NCBI RefSeq assembly: GCF_002949795.1
Contig: NZ_CP026692.1
Location: 5,564,545 to 5,628,544 of the forward strand
DNA from: Nostoc sp. 'Lobaria pulmonaria (5183) cyanobiont'
GTDB taxonomy: Bacteria > Cyanobacteriota > Cyanobacteriia > Cyanobacteriales > Nostocaceae
DNA length: 64,000 nt
Direction: 5' to 3'
The notes beneath the pieces are model-generated. The model saw only the letters and a list, made by a program, of their open reading frames with translations. It was not told the DNA's origin and searched no databases. Position numbers and translations under genes: made by a program. Below are positions 1 through 9,491 of the stretch, one piece after another (positions within the stretch are counted from its first letter, which is position 1; the number at the start of each line of letters is the position of its first letter).

Positions 1-250
1 CTTCGGAACTCCATTCATCGACTTCGGAACTCCATTCATCGACTTCGGAACTCCATTTATCGACTTCGGAACTCCATTTATCGACTTCGGAACTCCATTT
101 ATCGACCTCAGAACTCCATTCATCGACCTCAGAACTTCATTCATCGACTTCGGAACTCCATTCATCGACCTCAGAACTCCATTCATCGACTTTGGAACTC
201 CATTCATCGACTTTGGAACTCCATTCATCGACTTTGGAACTCCGTTCATC
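1..250. repeat. 21-bp tandem repeat array A
   Basis: About twelve head-to-tail copies of a 21-bp unit, typified by CTTCGGAACTCCATTCATCG plus A, run from the window edge to just before kdpB. Copies differ mainly at the start of the unit (CTTCGG, CCTCAG or CTTTGG) and at ATTCATC versus ATTTATC. The left border lies outside the window. It is one of four arrays here with the same period and partly shared sequence. Confidence 0.95.
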
Positions 251-282
251 CACCTCAAAGACTCATGCTCAAAATTTAATGT

Positions 283-2424
283 ATGCCAATTACTACTGAT
301 TCTCCCTCGCCCCGTATTCCATCTGGAACTCGTGACTCGCGTAAACACACCTCCAAAACAGATATGCGGGGACTTTATCAAAGGGCAATTCGTGAGTCAT
401 TTGTCAAGCTAGATCCGCGAATTACTGTCAGAAACCCAGTGATGTTTGTTGTTTGGGTAGGGACAATTATCACCTTGCTTGTTACCCTTAACCCAAATCT
501 GTTTGGCACAATCCAGGCTGATGTCAACCAACAACGCCTGTTAAATGGTTTGATTACCTTTATTCTCTTTTTCACCCTCGTTTTTGCCAACTTTGCCGAA
601 GCCGTAGCTGAAGGACGCGGTAAAGCACAAGCTGATTCACTGCGCTCGACGCGATCGGATACGATCGCTAACAAAATCCTCCCCGATGGTTCGATAGCAA
701 AAGTCAATTCTACGGAACTGCGACGGGGCGATTTAGTAAAAGTGGTTGCAAATAATATGATTCCCGCCGATGGCGATGTAATTAAAGGCATTGGCTCAGT
801 GGATGAGTCGGCAATTACTGGGGAATCTGCCCCGGTACTGAAGCAACCAGGTACAGATATTGCCAGTTCAGTGACAGGCGGTACACGCCTACTCTCCGAT
901 GAGTTGACAATTCGCATCAGTGCCGATCCTGGTCAAGGCTTTATCGATCGCATGATTTCCCTGGTAGAAGGGGCAGAACGCAGCAAAACTCCCAACGAGA
1001 TTGCTTTGACGGTATTGTTGGCAGTGTTAACACAGGTGTTCTTGATTGTGGTGGCAACTATGCCTCCCTTCGTGGGCTACATCGCCAGTTTTATCAGTAC
1101 AGCCTTTGGGGCTGAGGCGGGAAACAGTTTGCGGGCGGGTGCTAGCGTTGCTATTCTCATCTCGCTACTGGTAGCTTTAATTCCCACAACTATCGGTGGT
1201 TTACTCAGTGCGATCGGTATTGCAGGGATGGATAGAGTAGCACAATTTAACGTCATCGCTACCTCTGGTCGAGCAGTAGAAGCTTGCGGTGACATCAACA
1301 CCTTGGTACTGGATAAGACAGGCACGATCACCTTGGGTAATCGGATGGCTGATGAGTTTATTCCCCTGGATAACCACTCAATAATAGATGTGGCGCGAGT
1401 CTCTTTAGCTGCTAGCTTATTTGACGATACGCCAGAAGGTAAATCGATTGTACTTTTAGCAGAAAAATCTCAGGCTGGGGTAGACTTTAACATTGACAAA
1501 GCCGAAGGTGTAGAATTTTCCGCTAAAACCCGAATGAGCGGTACGAATCTACCTGATGGTAAACAAATTCGCAAAGGAGCGGTAGAGGCGATTAAGGGAT
1601 TTGTCCGTTCCCGTGGCGGCAACGTTCCTGATGATATAGATGCAGCTTATGAGCGAGTTTCCCGGTTAGGCGGTACGCCTTTAGCTGTCTGCCAAGATGA
1701 CAAAATTTATGGTGTCATCTACCTGAAAGATATTGTCAAACCTGGTTTGCGGGAACGGTTTGACCAACTCCGCCGCATGGGTGTTAAGACTATCATGCTC
1801 ACAGGTGACAATCGAATTACCGCTTCAGTAATCGCTGAAGAGGCTGGGGTGGATGATTTCATTGCCGAAGCCACTCCAGAAGACAAAATTGAGGTGATTC
1901 GCTCGGAACAATCTGAGGGTAAACTGGTGGCAATGACTGGGGATGGTACGAACGATGCACCTGCTCTGGCTCAAGCAAATGTGGGTGTGGCGATGAATTC
2001 GGGGACGCAAGCTGCCAAAGAAGCTGCTAACATGGTGGACTTAGATTCAGACCCCACGAAGTTGATTGACTTAGTAACCATAGGTAAACAACTGCTAATT
2101 ACTCGTGGAGCATTGACAACATTCTCCATCGCTAACGATATTGCTAAGTATTTTGCGATCATTCCCACAATCTTTGCTGCTGCTGGAATCGGCGCACTTA
2201 ATATTATGGGATTAAAGAGTGCCCAATCTGCGATCGTCTCGGCGCTGATTTACAACGCCTTGATTATTCCGGCACTAATTCCGCTAGCACTCAAAGGGGT
2301 GAAGTTCTTACCTTTAACAGCAGATCAACTGTTACGTCGTAACATCTTCATCTTTGGTCTTGGCGGTATCGTTGCTCCCTTCATTGCCATCAAACTGATA
2401 GATATTATCCTACCTTTGTCTTAA
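283..2424 (+). CDS. kdpB: Potassium-transporting P-type ATPase subunit B
   Basis: Catalytic subunit of the high-affinity KdpABC potassium pump of the plasma membrane; it hydrolyses ATP and becomes phosphorylated to drive K+ uptake. The 713-residue length is normal for the family. Visible motifs are the actuator TGES (about residues 179-182), the phosphorylation motif DKTGTIT with Asp near residue 344, and the hinge motif TGDGTNDAPALA near 549-560. Membrane segments occur near 50-110, 240-310 and 610-710. The ATG at 283 follows directly on a 21-bp repeat array. kdpG and kdpC follow without a gap, so these are one operon; kdpA would be expected to the left of the window. No KdpD sensor gene follows. 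Confidence 0.97.
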   Translation: MPITTDSPSPRIPSGTRDSRKHTSKTDMRGLYQRAIRESFVKLDPRITVRNPVMFVVWVGTIITLLVTLNPNLFGTIQADVNQQRLLNGLITFILFFTLVFANFAEAVAEGRGKAQADSLRSTRSDTIANKILPDGSIAKVNSTELRRGDLVKVVANNMIPADGDVIKGIGSVDESAITGESAPVLKQPGTDIASSVTGGTRLLSDELTIRISADPGQGFIDRMISLVEGAERSKTPNEIALTVLLAVLTQVFLIVVATMPPFVGYIASFISTAFGAEAGNSLRAGASVAILISLLVALIPTTIGGLLSAIGIAGMDRVAQFNVIATSGRAVEACGDINTLVLDKTGTITLGNRMADEFIPLDNHSIIDVARVSLAASLFDDTPEGKSIVLLAEKSQAGVDFNIDKAEGVEFSAKTRMSGTNLPDGKQIRKGAVEAIKGFVRSRGGNVPDDIDAAYERVSRLGGTPLAVCQDDKIYGVIYLKDIVKPGLRERFDQLRRMGVKTIMLTGDNRITASVIAEEAGVDDFIAEATPEDKIEVIRSEQSEGKLVAMTGDGTNDAPALAQANVGVAMNSGTQAAKEAANMVDLDSDPTKLIDLVTIGKQLLITRGALTTFSIANDIAKYFAIIPTIFAAAGIGALNIMGLKSAQSAIVSALIYNALIIPALIPLALKGVKFLPLTADQLLRRNIFIFGLGGIVAPFIAIKLIDIILPLS

Positions 2425-2430
2425 TTTACT

Positions 2431-2700
2431 ATGAAACCTGTTCAGATCCGACGTGCGATCGCTGCATCCCAAGTATTAGAAGAAATAACCGAAATCTGGT
2501 GTCAATGGCGTAGACAAAAGCTGCCACTGTATTTGTTCTTAGCAATGTGTTTCAACCTAGTGGTTGCACCTGTAGTTTATGCAGCTACTGGTGAACAACT
2601 TTCCCGCAGTCAATCTTGGGGATTGGGGCTGTTAGGACTGGTGACACTGGGACTTTCCATCTATCTATTTTTTGTAATGTTTGTACCGGAGAAATTCTAA
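2431..2700 (+). CDS. kdpG: Small Kdp-associated membrane protein (KdpG/KdpF-like)
   Basis: An 89-residue protein with two predicted membrane helices (about residues 32-52 and 63-84). It ends in a KdpF-like tail, a hydrophobic helix closing with FVMFVPEKF. KdpF is a small peptide that stabilises the Kdp complex. In Anabaena kdp operons a longer gene called kdpG takes this place between kdpB and kdpC, and both position and size fit here. It begins 6 nt after the kdpB stop, and its TAA overlaps the kdpC ATG by one base, which suggests translational coupling. The name rests on gene order and the KdpF-like tail; its molecular function is not settled. Confidence 0.8.
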   Translation: MKPVQIRRAIAASQVLEEITEIWCQWRRQKLPLYLFLAMCFNLVVAPVVYAATGEQLSRSQSWGLGLLGLVTLGLSIYLFFVMFVPEKF

Positions 2701-3338
2701 TGAGTTTTGCACGCGAAGCTGGTAGAGCCGTTCGTTCTACCTTGGTACTCTGGGTAATTGGAGCGATTATTTATCCTTTTGCGATGATTGCCATTGGGCA
2801 AATTGTCTTTCCCTTTCAAGCAAACGGCAGTCTACTGAAAAATAGCACAGGTCAAGTTGTCGGTTCTGCTTTGATTGGTCAACCTTTTAGTAGCGATCGC
2901 TATTTTAACAGCCGTCCCAGTAGCACCAGCTACAGCACAGCCGATCCCAAAAAGGATGATGCGGGAGTTTTGAAAACTGGAGTTTCCGGTGCTAGTAACT
3001 TGGCTCCCAGTAATCCCGCATTGCTGGAACGCATTAAAGGTAAAGATGACCCAGACCCCAGCAAAAAAGTTGAAGGTGACTTCAATCGTCTGAAAACAGC
3101 AGGTGTACAACCGACTGGCGATCTAGTCTATACCTCCGGTTCCAGCCTTGATCCCCACATTACCCCGGAAGCTGCGATCGCGCAAGTTGCACGAGTAGCC
3201 AAGACGCGAGGAGTTCAGCCGAACCAACTCGAAACTTTAATTTCTCAAAACACCGATGGCCGCTTTCTCGGCATCTTTGGCGAACCTGGAGTTAATGTGT
3301 TAAAGCTGAATTTAGCTCTGGATAAGATTAAGGGATAA
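2700..3338 (+). CDS. kdpC: Potassium-transporting ATPase subunit C
   Basis: KdpC, the single-span subunit that joins KdpA and KdpB and supports ATP binding. The start chosen is the ATG overlapping the kdpG stop (TAATG), giving 212 residues; the open frame extends further upstream but only inside kdpG. An N-terminal membrane helix (about residues 14-38) is followed by the family pattern GSALIGQPFSSDRYFNSRPS and, later, SGSSLDPHITPEAA. The C-terminal half holds the usual ARVAKTRGV, GRFLGIFGEPGVNVLKLN pattern. The insert between about residues 80 and 130 is rich in Asp, Lys and Pro. No kdpD follows, so this resembles kdp operons without a sensor kinase. Confidence 0.95.
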   Translation: MSFAREAGRAVRSTLVLWVIGAIIYPFAMIAIGQIVFPFQANGSLLKNSTGQVVGSALIGQPFSSDRYFNSRPSSTSYSTADPKKDDAGVLKTGVSGASNLAPSNPALLERIKGKDDPDPSKKVEGDFNRLKTAGVQPTGDLVYTSGSSLDPHITPEAAIAQVARVAKTRGVQPNQLETLISQNTDGRFLGIFGEPGVNVLKLNLALDKIKG

Positions 3339-3781
3339 GGGCTTGGGAAATAGCAAAAAGTGAGTGATCTTGATTATTGCTACGCCTCCTATTCGGAATA
3401 GTTATTTATAGCAATCCTTAATGATTACTTAAAATCGAAAGCCTTAGATTAGGGACTTCCAAATAAAAAAATATCCCAAATTTTCTTGTAATATGGGTGT
3501 CCTTACCCATCTCATATTCAGGGTGAGCAGGACTTCGACGTGAGCGCTGAGTCGAATACTGCCCACCCGACAAGATTAGATAATTTATTTGTTGGAAATA
3601 CCTTATGCTAGGATACTTTACAGGCAGTAAGGACAAGCTTAACCAAAATCAAGAACTGCAAAGTGTATGACAACATAACTTATTAACAAAGATAGAACCG
3701 AAAAACTTAAAGTAGCAGATAAATTATCTAGGTGCTATTCTAATTGCAAAAATGTTCTATACAGTCGTTAATTAAGTATGT
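3339..3781. other. Intergenic region between kdpC and pabAB
   Basis: 443 bp, AT-rich. It contains a GC-richer patch near 3525-3575 (GACTTCGACGTGAGCGCTG and following) that resembles dispersed Nostoc mosaic repeats. The minus-strand open frame across it has no recognisable protein features. No RNA gene was recognised. Confidence 0.6.
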
Positions 3782-6061
3782 ATGCAAACATTAATTATTG
3801 ATAACTATGACTCTTATACCTTTAATCTTTATCAGATGATTGCCGAGGTAAATGGTAAACTACCTCTAGTAATTTATAACGATCGCCTTAACTGGGATGA
3901 ATTAAAAGAAATTGCATTTGACAACATTGTGATTTCACCTGGCCCCGGTCGTCCAGAAAGGTCAGAAGATTTTGGAGTCTGCCGACAGATAATTGAGAAT
4001 GCGGATGTGCCCTTGCTGGGAGTCTGTCTGGGGCATCAAGGACTTGGCTACCTACATGGTGCAAGAGTGATTCATGCACCGGAAGTTCGACACGGTAGAC
4101 TCAGTAAAATTTATCATAATAATTCGGAATTATTTCAAGGTATTCCTAGTAACTTTTCTGTGGTGCGCTATCACTCGTTATTAGTGGCTAATGAATTACC
4201 TGAGTGTCTAGAAAAAATTGCTTGGACTGAAGAAGGACTGGTGATGGGATTGCGTCATCGCCATCTACCTTTTTGGGGCGTGCAGTTTCATCCAGAGTCT
4301 ATTTGTACAGAATATGGGCAAAAATTACTAGCAAACTTTCGAGATATTACGCTGCAATTTATAGAGAGATCGTCAAGGAGGCAGGAGGCAGGAGGCAGGA
4401 GGAAGAAGGCAGAAGGCAGGAGGGAGAGCCACCCACAAGGGGCAGGGCTTGAAAGCCTATTGGCAGAGTCAAGAAGTCCACAAACGCAATATTGGATTGG
4501 ATATGGATCTGTTACTCCTGTTATTGATCGACCCCGCCTTCGCGCAGCGTCTCGTAGAGAAGAACAGGAAGAGAAGTTTGAATTGCATACACGCAAGTTA
4601 GATATCTGCCCAAATACAGAACAAATATTTGTACAGCTATTTGGGGATGCAGCAAACGCTTTTTGGCTAGATAGCAGCCGTGTAGAACTTGGTCTATCTC
4701 GCTTCTCGTTTATGGGTGATGGAAGTGGAGCAAACAGTTTATTGGTGCGATACCATACCCAAACACAAGAACTGATCGTCACACAGTCAGATACCGTGAT
4801 TCATCGCACCGAAAGTATTTTTGAGTATTTGAGGCGGGAAATAGATTGCCGATTTTGTCAATCTGATCAGTTACCTTTTGATTTTAATTGTGGATTTGTT
4901 GGCTATTTTGGCTATGAACTCAAGGCGGAGTGTGGGTCGTCATTGGTGCATTCTTCACCATTACCTGATGCAATTTTCTTACTTGCTGATCGCATGATTG
5001 CGATCGATCATCAAGAACAGTGTCTTTATTTGCTGCAATTAATCAAAAAAGGACAAACAGAACAAGTAGAAACTTGGTTTGATACTATCCAACAACAACT
5101 CGAAACTCTCGATCCTCTTTTTGCTCTTGTACCCCAAGAAAATTGTCAGCCTGTTAAATTCCGTTTGAGTCGCACTTACCAAAATTACATTCAAGATATT
5201 CAGCAATGCTTGGACGAAATTCACAAAGGGGAAACTTATCAAGTTTGCCTGACAAATCAGCTGCACACCGATGCAACCCCCGACCCATTGACGTTCTACC
5301 GCACATTACGTAAAATCAACCCAGCTCCTTACTCTGCATTTTTGCGCTTTGGTGAAATTGCGATCGCTTGCTCATCTCCAGAAAGGTTTCTACGGATCGA
5401 TCGCCAAGGATGGGTAGAAACTAAGCCGATTAAGGGAACCCTACCACGAGGAGAAACCCCCGAAGCCGATTTCGTCCTCCGTGAGAAGCTACGCAACAGC
5501 GAAAAAGACCGAGCTGAAAATCTGATGATTGTCGATCTGTTACGCAATGATTTGGGACGAGTCTGTGAAGTTGGTAGCATCCATGTACCAAAATTAATGG
5601 ATGTGGAAACATACTCAACAGTACATCAGTTGGTGACAACGATACGCGGGCGGTTACGTTCAGATTTACAAGCGGTGGATTGCGTGCGGGCTGCATTTCC
5701 CGGAGGATCGATGACTGGTGCGCCCAAAATCCGCACCATGCAAATTATCGATCGCTTAGAACAAGAGGCGCGGGGAGTCTATTCAGGTGCGATCGGCTTT
5801 TTGGGTTTGAATGGTTCAGCCGATTTGAATATTGTGATTCGGACTGCTGTTTTGACTCCCGATCGAACCTCCATTGGCATCGGTGGTGGAATTATAGCCC
5901 TTTCTGAGCCGGAGATGGAGTTTCAGGAAACGCTGCTTAAAGCCAAAGCCTTAATCGACGCTCTGCTTCTGACGATGCACGGAACATCTGAACCAGATAT
6001 GTATCCCATTTTGGGATTAGAAGCAACAACTGCCGATAGTTATGAAAAATTATCTGCCTAA
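3782..6061 (+). CDS. pabAB: Fused aminodeoxychorismate synthase (PabA-PabB)
   Basis: Makes 4-amino-4-deoxychorismate from chorismate and glutamine in the p-aminobenzoate branch of folate synthesis. Residues 1-195 are a class I glutamine amidotransferase: GVCLGHQG with nucleophile Cys82, and GVQFHPES carrying the His-Glu pair. Residues about 270-735 are the chorismate-binding domain: KPIKGTLPRG with Lys551 typical of PabB-type enzymes, then AENLMIVDLLRNDLGRV and GSMTGAPKIRTM. The linker between them (about 197-275) is odd: it is encoded by an AGGAGGC-type short tandem repeat (about 4371-4432) and by a mosaic repeat (about 4531-4565), both read in frame. folK of the same pathway lies 5 kb away. 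Anthranilate synthase is less likely because of the PIKGT motif. Confidence 0.9.
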   Translation: MQTLIIDNYDSYTFNLYQMIAEVNGKLPLVIYNDRLNWDELKEIAFDNIVISPGPGRPERSEDFGVCRQIIENADVPLLGVCLGHQGLGYLHGARVIHAPEVRHGRLSKIYHNNSELFQGIPSNFSVVRYHSLLVANELPECLEKIAWTEEGLVMGLRHRHLPFWGVQFHPESICTEYGQKLLANFRDITLQFIERSSRRQEAGGRRKKAEGRRESHPQGAGLESLLAESRSPQTQYWIGYGSVTPVIDRPRLRAASRREEQEEKFELHTRKLDICPNTEQIFVQLFGDAANAFWLDSSRVELGLSRFSFMGDGSGANSLLVRYHTQTQELIVTQSDTVIHRTESIFEYLRREIDCRFCQSDQLPFDFNCGFVGYFGYELKAECGSSLVHSSPLPDAIFLLADRMIAIDHQEQCLYLLQLIKKGQTEQVETWFDTIQQQLETLDPLFALVPQENCQPVKFRLSRTYQNYIQDIQQCLDEIHKGETYQVCLTNQLHTDATPDPLTFYRTLRKINPAPYSAFLRFGEIAIACSSPERFLRIDRQGWVETKPIKGTLPRGETPEADFVLREKLRNSEKDRAENLMIVDLLRNDLGRVCEVGSIHVPKLMDVETYSTVHQLVTTIRGRLRSDLQAVDCVRAAFPGGSMTGAPKIRTMQIIDRLEQEARGVYSGAIGFLGLNGSADLNIVIRTAVLTPDRTSIGIGGGIIALSEPEMEFQETLLKAKALIDALLLTMHGTSEPDMYPILGLEATTADSYEKLSA
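4371..4435. repeat. Short tandem repeat inside pabAB linker
   Basis: Repeated AGGAGGC/AGAAGGC units, the same class of heptameric repeat found between genes in Nostoc genomes and elsewhere here (near 22803-22857 and 36060-36095, on the other strand). Read in frame it gives a run of Arg, Gly, Glu and Lys between the two enzyme domains. Confidence 0.85.
4531..4565. repeat. Mosaic repeat inside pabAB linker
   Basis: CGCCTTCGCGCAGCGTCTCG followed by TAGAGAAG. Versions of this sequence recur between genes near 19498-19515, 53143-53172 and 55080-55101, so it is a mobile or dispersed repeat read in frame within pabAB. Confidence 0.85.
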
Positions 6062-6646
6062 ATCAAAGACTTAAAAAAGGATGGAGATGTGTTTGGGGGG
6101 GCTATCCTGACACAAAACTGGCTACTATTAAAGACTCTTGAAACTAACATTTATATCCAAATTCCCTTGGGTTAAGGATTTTTGGTATTGATTTTTAACC
6201 TCAAGAGACGATAATTTTTGTGTCTCTACCAAAAATTTTGGGCTTCACTGACGATATTGACTTATATCCAACATTCCGCAGGTTGGAAGTTCAAAAGAAT
6301 TAATAGTCAATAATTACTAATTTATCATCACAACTCCATACATAAATGCACTTTCTTGATTAAAGAATAAATTGAAAGATAAAAAGGAGGTAGCAAAAAC
6401 TAGAGTTAAAAACAAGAAGCTAAAGTCGATATATAGCAAAAAATCGTGTAAAACTCCCTTATAAACCCAACCTTTGGCAAATAATTTATCTGCAAAACTT
6501 GACAATTCCATATCTGGAAAAGTTTTCTTAGATATCTAGCTTAGTTAACAGCAATCTGATAAGATTTCCAACAAGTAGAATAATCACTTGTTCTCTTTTT
6601 CTTGAACCCACTGATTTTGGTTATTTTTTGGGAAAGGAAAATAAAA
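6062..6646. other. Intergenic region upstream of the porin gene
   Basis: 585 bp of AT-rich sequence holding the porin promoter region. No convincing RNA or protein gene was seen; a 64-codon minus-strand frame at 6317-6511 looks like chance. GGAAAGGAAA at 6631-6640 is the likely ribosome binding site of the downstream gene. Confidence 0.6.
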
Positions 6647-8428
6647 ATGTCTCATCTATTGTGGAAAACTCTGGTACTAAGTCCAGTAGTTTTGGGGGTG
6701 ACGGTGTTGGTTTCCGCTAAGGCGATGGCTGCTGAAGTAGCAAGTTATTCTGAACATATAAAGCCAAAAGCTGCTCAGACAGAAGCACGAACAGCTGCTA
6801 ATGCTTCAATATTCATTCAAACAGAGCAACCAAAAGTTAATCAGCAATTAGTTGCCCAAAAGACCGATGAAAATAAGGTTTTAGAAGAGGTTAATCGCTA
6901 CAGTAGCGAAGGCAAAAATCAGAATTCACTGTCTCAAGTCACATCAGTTTCTCAATTTTCTGATGTGCAGCCAACTGATTGGGCATTCCAAGCTTTGCAA
7001 TCCTTGGTTGAACGCTACGGTTGTATTGCTGGATACCCCAATTCTACTTACCGTGGCAATCGGGCACTGACTCGTTATGAGTTTGCCGCGGGTTTGAATG
7101 CTTGTTTAGATCGAGTTAATGAACTGATTGCGACAGCAACTGCTGACTTGGTGACAAAACAGGATTTGGCGACTCTCCAGCGTTTGCAAGAGGAATTCTC
7201 GGCAGAACTGGCAACTCTACGCGGTCGAGTAGATTCTCTAGAAGCACGGACTGCTGAACTAGAAGCCAATCAGTTTTCCACTACCACAAAATTGGTGGGT
7301 GAAGCTATTTTTGCTGTTAGTGATATTTTTGGCAATAATACTGGCGGTGCGAACAATACTGTCTTCCAAGATAGGGTACGTTTAGACTTGCAAACCAGTT
7401 TCACCGGTAAAGACCTTTTACATACCCGTCTTGCAGCCGGGAATGCACTAGCCTTTAATCAAGTGGATAATGCTGGTCTTCCTATTGATACTGCTGAAGG
7501 CACACAAAGTTTTCAAATCGGTAGTACTGGTAACAACGGTGTGATTATCGACTGGCTGGCGTATTACGTACCCATAGGCCCAGTTCAAGCTTACTTTGCG
7601 GGCACCGGAGGTATTCATAGCGATTATGTGCCCACTAATAATCCTTACTTTGAGGATTTTGATGGTGGTAATGGTGCTTTGTCTACCTTTGCTTCTGAAA
7701 GTCCGATTTATCGCATTGGTGGTGGTGCAGGTGCAGCACTGACTTTACCCTTAGGTAGCGGCAGCAGTTTTTTCAAACCTTCATTGACTATAGGCTACTT
7801 GGCGTCAAATGCTAATAATCCTGGACCAAATCAAGGTTTGTTAGAAGGTAACTATGCAGCTCTTGGACAGTTGAACTTTAGTGTTGGCGATCGCTTCTCT
7901 ATAGGTGCTACCTACGTTCACGGTTATCATGGTGCTGGAGGTGGTAATTTATTTGATTTCGGTGGTGGTTTGGGTAGCACTAACCGCGTCGTAGGTACTA
8001 ATCAAGCTAACACTCTAAGTACCCTAAATGCATCTTCCAGTAATTCTTATGGGATATCGGCAGCCTTCAAACCCAGCGACAAACTGTCAGTCAGTGGCTT
8101 CATTTCTTACCACGATGTCACAGGCTTTGGTGCTGGTGATGATTATGAAGCTTGGAGTTACGGTCTTGGGGTAGCCTTACCTGACCTTGGTAAAAAGGGT
8201 AACGTTTTAGGTATTTTTGCTGGTGCAGAACCTTATGCCCGTAACCGAGGAGGAGCTTTTGCTGGTACTGGTAATGATATACCTTATCACTTTGAAGGCT
8301 TTTACAAGTATCGCGTGTCAGATAACGTCTCAATTACCCCTGGTGTAATTTGGTTGACCTCTCCTGGCCAAAACAGCAATAACGATGATGCAATTATCGG
8401 TACGCTGAGAACAACTTTCACATTCTAA
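6647..8428 (+). CDS. SLH-domain OprB-type outer membrane porin
   Basis: Outer-membrane porin of the cyanobacterial SomA / iron-uptake-porin type. The start is the ATG at 6647, preceded by GGAAAGGAAA; it begins a clear signal peptide (MSHLLWKTL, then a hydrophobic stretch to AMAAE). The open frame extends 15 codons upstream to a TTG without a binding site. In the 593-residue protein, an SLH domain at about 105-165 (FSDVQPTDWAFQAL, ALTRYEFAAGLNACLDR) anchors it to the peptidoglycan, a coiled coil follows at about 175-210, and the rest is a beta-barrel of OprB type ending in LRTTFTF with a C-terminal Phe. Monocistronic, closed by a strong hairpin terminator. The solute it passes cannot be told from sequence. 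Confidence 0.92.
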   Translation: MSHLLWKTLVLSPVVLGVTVLVSAKAMAAEVASYSEHIKPKAAQTEARTAANASIFIQTEQPKVNQQLVAQKTDENKVLEEVNRYSSEGKNQNSLSQVTSVSQFSDVQPTDWAFQALQSLVERYGCIAGYPNSTYRGNRALTRYEFAAGLNACLDRVNELIATATADLVTKQDLATLQRLQEEFSAELATLRGRVDSLEARTAELEANQFSTTTKLVGEAIFAVSDIFGNNTGGANNTVFQDRVRLDLQTSFTGKDLLHTRLAAGNALAFNQVDNAGLPIDTAEGTQSFQIGSTGNNGVIIDWLAYYVPIGPVQAYFAGTGGIHSDYVPTNNPYFEDFDGGNGALSTFASESPIYRIGGGAGAALTLPLGSGSSFFKPSLTIGYLASNANNPGPNQGLLEGNYAALGQLNFSVGDRFSIGATYVHGYHGAGGGNLFDFGGGLGSTNRVVGTNQANTLSTLNASSSNSYGISAAFKPSDKLSVSGFISYHDVTGFGAGDDYEAWSYGLGVALPDLGKKGNVLGIFAGAEPYARNRGGAFAGTGNDIPYHFEGFYKYRVSDNVSITPGVIWLTSPGQNSNNDDAIIGTLRTTFTF

Positions 8429-8450
8429 AAGTTTACAGCAATTTGCTTTA

Positions 8451-8475
8451 GGGACGCATGTTATGCGTCCCTTTT
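8451..8475 (+). terminator. Rho-independent terminator of the porin gene
   Basis: Perfect 9-bp stem GGGACGCAT / ATGCGTCCC with a 3-base loop, followed by TTTT, 23 bp after the porin stop codon. Confidence 0.88.
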
Positions 8476-8506
8476 GACTTATGCCTTGCGATATTGGGGA
8501 TCTTTT

Positions 8507-9490
8507 TCAAACCCAATTACCGATCGCAACCATTGGTGCCCAATATACAGGATGATTGTACATAATATTGACACCTTCTGATAGCGGTAATTTATTAGCA
8601 TGAATCATTCTGATTTGAGCAGTTTGCAAAGCCTCTGCAATACTCATGCCAGTGTTGCGATAGTTGGTGTAAAATGTTTTCACTAGTTCGGATGTCGATT
8701 GATCGGTAACACTCCACAAAGATGCGATCGCACTTTTAACCCCAACTTGCAATGCAACTCCAGCTAATCCTAGTGTGGCACGGTCATCGCCAACTGCGGT
8801 TTCACAGGCAGTTAGTGTGAGTAGTTTGACGCTATCTGATTTGCTGTTGAGGTTTCGCAGTGAGTTTTCTAATTGGCTAATGGTAAGTTTTTGGTTTTTC
8901 CCTGTGACAATGAAGGTATCTTCAGGAATAATCCCAAATTGAGCGTGACTAGCTATGTGAACAATGGGATATGTGGTTTTGTCAAGTTTGTCTTGAAAAA
9001 TTTCGGGGATAAAATTATCGTCGATTAGAGGGGTATGATTGGGGAATATACTTTCAACTGCACTGACTTCATCGGGAACCGCAAAAAGCTGTTCAAAAGT
9101 CTTGCCATCGATGGTGGCTTCTTTTGTCAAATCCAAAATTAACGCCTTTTGCGTACTGCGATCGCGTAGTTTAGGTGTGGTTAGTCGTAAACTGGGAGTT
9201 GTTGCAACTGCATAAGTTTCGACTAAATATTTATTAAGTTTGCTGTCATAAAGTGCCGCCATCGGAACACTACGCAAAAACCCATCCTGAATAAATACCA
9301 GAGTTTTGACTTTCTCCGGTTTGATATCCTCCGCAAAGGGGCGAATTATCCAATCATAAAGCTGTGATGCAATTGTTGTATCGTAGTTAATTTCTTCTCT
9401 TTTAACTAGTCCCGTGCGAAACTCGGCAATTTTTTTCTGTAGGGTATCGCTGCTAACTATTTTCTCACCTTTTTGATTGAGGTCTTCAAT
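8507..9490 (-). pseudogene. CHAT-domain protease remnant (5'-truncated)
   Basis: C-terminal part of a CHAT (caspase HetF associated with TPRs) protein. The catalytic His (IVHIASHAQFG) and Cys (LLTLTACETAVG) are visible, and the end reads YWAPMVAIGNWV as usual for this family. An internal ATG gives 256 residues, but the same frame stays open and CHAT-like further upstream (NQKGEKIV, YDWIIRPFAEDIKPEK) to a stop at 9491-9493. The N-terminal TPR part of the family is therefore missing. It faces a truncated ShlB-type gene head to head; in cyanobacteria full CHAT-TPR genes often neighbour such transporters, so a deletion probably removed both 5' ends. Probably not functional. Confidence 0.8.
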
Positions 9491-9491
9491 T

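Noticed and set aside
1..250. Tandem arrays as CRISPR arrays
   Set aside because: The units are contiguous 21-bp repeats without spacers.
378..917. 179-codon frame antisense to kdpB
   Set aside because: Shadow of the well-supported kdpB gene; no domain features.
4288..4782. 164-codon frame antisense to the pabAB linker
   Set aside because: Caused by low-complexity repeat DNA in the linker; the sense strand carries the clear enzyme.
6317..6511. 64-codon minus-strand frame upstream of the porin
   Set aside because: AT-rich, Phe/Leu-heavy, no ribosome binding site; lies in the likely promoter region.
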